A stretch of 64,000 nt of DNA, taken from the NCBI GenBank assembly GCA_963725065.1, contig CAVRXD010000059.1:1-64000 (forward strand), in the 5' to 3' direction. This DNA comes from VAZQ01 sp963725065. Lineage in GTDB: Bacteria > Pseudomonadota > Alphaproteobacteria > Rhizobiales > Xanthobacteraceae. The notes under the pieces were generated by a model. It was not told the origin of the DNA, did not search any database, and worked only from the letters and a program-made list of their open reading frames with translations. Position numbers and translations under genes: made by a program. Shown here piece after piece: positions 63,458-64,000 of the stretch (the first letter of the stretch is position 1; each line of letters begins with the position of its first letter).

Positions 63458-63557
63458 CTCCCTCTCCCGTAGGGAGAGAGGTGGGGTGAGGGGTTAGGAT
63501 CTTTCGATCTTCCGTAACCCCCTCACCCCGACCCTCTCCCCAAGCGGGGAGAGGGAG
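63458..63557. repeat. large GC-rich inverted repeat
   Basis: CCTCTCCCGTAGGGAGAGAG opens the element, GGTGGGGTGAGGGGTTAGG near 63480 pairs with TAACCCCCTCACCCC near 63515, and CGGGGAGAGGGAG closes it. This is a widespread Rhizobiales intergenic repeat that may terminate transcription between the convergent genes at 63368 and 63606. Confidence 0.75.
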
Positions 63558-63605
63558 CTCACCCAGCTTGCGGCAACCTTGCCGATCCGAAACGGCATCC
63601 GCACT

Positions 63606-63902
63606 TCAATCGTCGGCGCTCAGGCGCCGCCGCACGCCCCAATCGTCCAGGACGGCAGTGATCACGTCGGCCACGAAATGCCGCGCGCTCTCCTGGTCGT
63701 AGTCCTGGGCCAGCAGCTCGTCGTAGTCCGTGAACACGTGCCGCACATAGGCGACCAGGGACAGCCATGCGGCGGTCTCCGGGACGGCGAGCTTCAGTCC
63801 GGGGCTGTCGACGGCGTGGTCCACCACCGCGCCGAATTCATGCGCTGGGATCCGAGGCGCCAGCCGACGCAGCGCGATCTCGATGTCACTCCGCTTGGCC
63901 AC
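63606..63902 (-). CDS. DUF2293-like small protein
   Basis: A 98-aa cytosolic protein: MAKRSDIEIALRRLAPRIPA, HAVDSPGLKLAVPETAAWLSL, VAYVRHVFTDYDELLAQDYDQ, DVITAVLDDWGVRRRL. The YVRHxFTDYDELL core resembles DUF2293-type proteins; the name is tentative. Function unknown. It ends the window on the minus strand. Confidence 0.65.
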   Translation of the reverse strand: MAKRSDIEIALRRLAPRIPAHEFGAVVDHAVDSPGLKLAVPETAAWLSLVAYVRHVFTDYDELLAQDYDQESARHFVADVITAVLDDWGVRRRLSADD

Positions 63903-64000
63903 ATCGTCGCGCCTTCAACCATCCGGCGATTATCTCGAATCCCATCGCCATTATCAGCTAAGCTGTCTGCGAAATCGAGCAGCGAGTCGAACCATGACGA

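Overview
The window is GC-rich and looks like a chromosomal piece of a soil alphaproteobacterium of the order Hyphomicrobiales, close to Bradyrhizobium, Rhodopseudomonas or Rhodoplanes. The grounds are the murA / DUF2948 / hisD / UPF0262 / low-Mr phosphatase / infA / maf / yacG / tRNA-Phe order, many orphan tripartite-tricarboxylate (Bug) solute receptors, an HWE-family histidine kinase, an Omp25-like barrel, and dispersed palindromic repeats of Rhizobiales type. Assignments come from reading motifs and family resemblance; no database search was run.

Layout. 1-4.3 kb: a Bug receptor, a ModA-like binding protein, a RidA / flavin monooxygenase pair and a proline-rich exported protein. 5-9.7 kb: two tandem paralogous large membrane proteins, both broken by frameshifts. 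9.8-11.7 kb: small membrane or exported proteins and an SH3 protein. 12.0-15.8 kb: a small integrative element at the 3' half of tRNA-Thr(GGT), with a remnant integrase, a 46-bp direct repeat and an RTX-repeat protein as cargo. 16-23.5 kb: the conserved housekeeping cluster ending at tRNA-Phe. 23.9-29.1 kb: a methyltransferase, then a four-gene operon (MetE-like enzyme, cupin, two Bug receptors). 29-33.2 kb: small exported and membrane proteins separated by composite palindromic repeats. 33.7-41.7 kb: a sugar-binding protein, two sensor kinases, a Bug receptor, a polysaccharide deacetylase and a ribbon-helix-helix protein. 42-47 kb: a Bug receptor divergent from a flavin monooxygenase, a phosphoesterase, a cyclase remnant and small exported proteins. 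47.2-50.9 kb: an unusual operon of methyltransferase, haem-oxygenase-like diiron enzyme and PurD-like ATP-grasp ligase. 51-56 kb: YccF, a monooxygenase-fold protein, an outer-membrane barrel, a TPR protein and DUF3617. 56-63.4 kb: four tandem Bug receptors divergent from a cyclase-family hydrolase and a ThDP enzyme.

Two themes stand out. First, the three-gene cluster at 47.7-50.9 kb has the composition of a small-molecule tailoring or biosynthetic pathway and matches none that I recognise. Second, a composite repeat of two adjacent hairpins recurs at least four times, and its terminal CTAG or CTAA supplies the stop codon of three neighbouring genes.

Caution: at least eleven genes carry apparent single-base frameshifts, often next to short homopolymers, including genes whose frames are otherwise well conserved. 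Sequencing or assembly error is a serious explanation for many of them.
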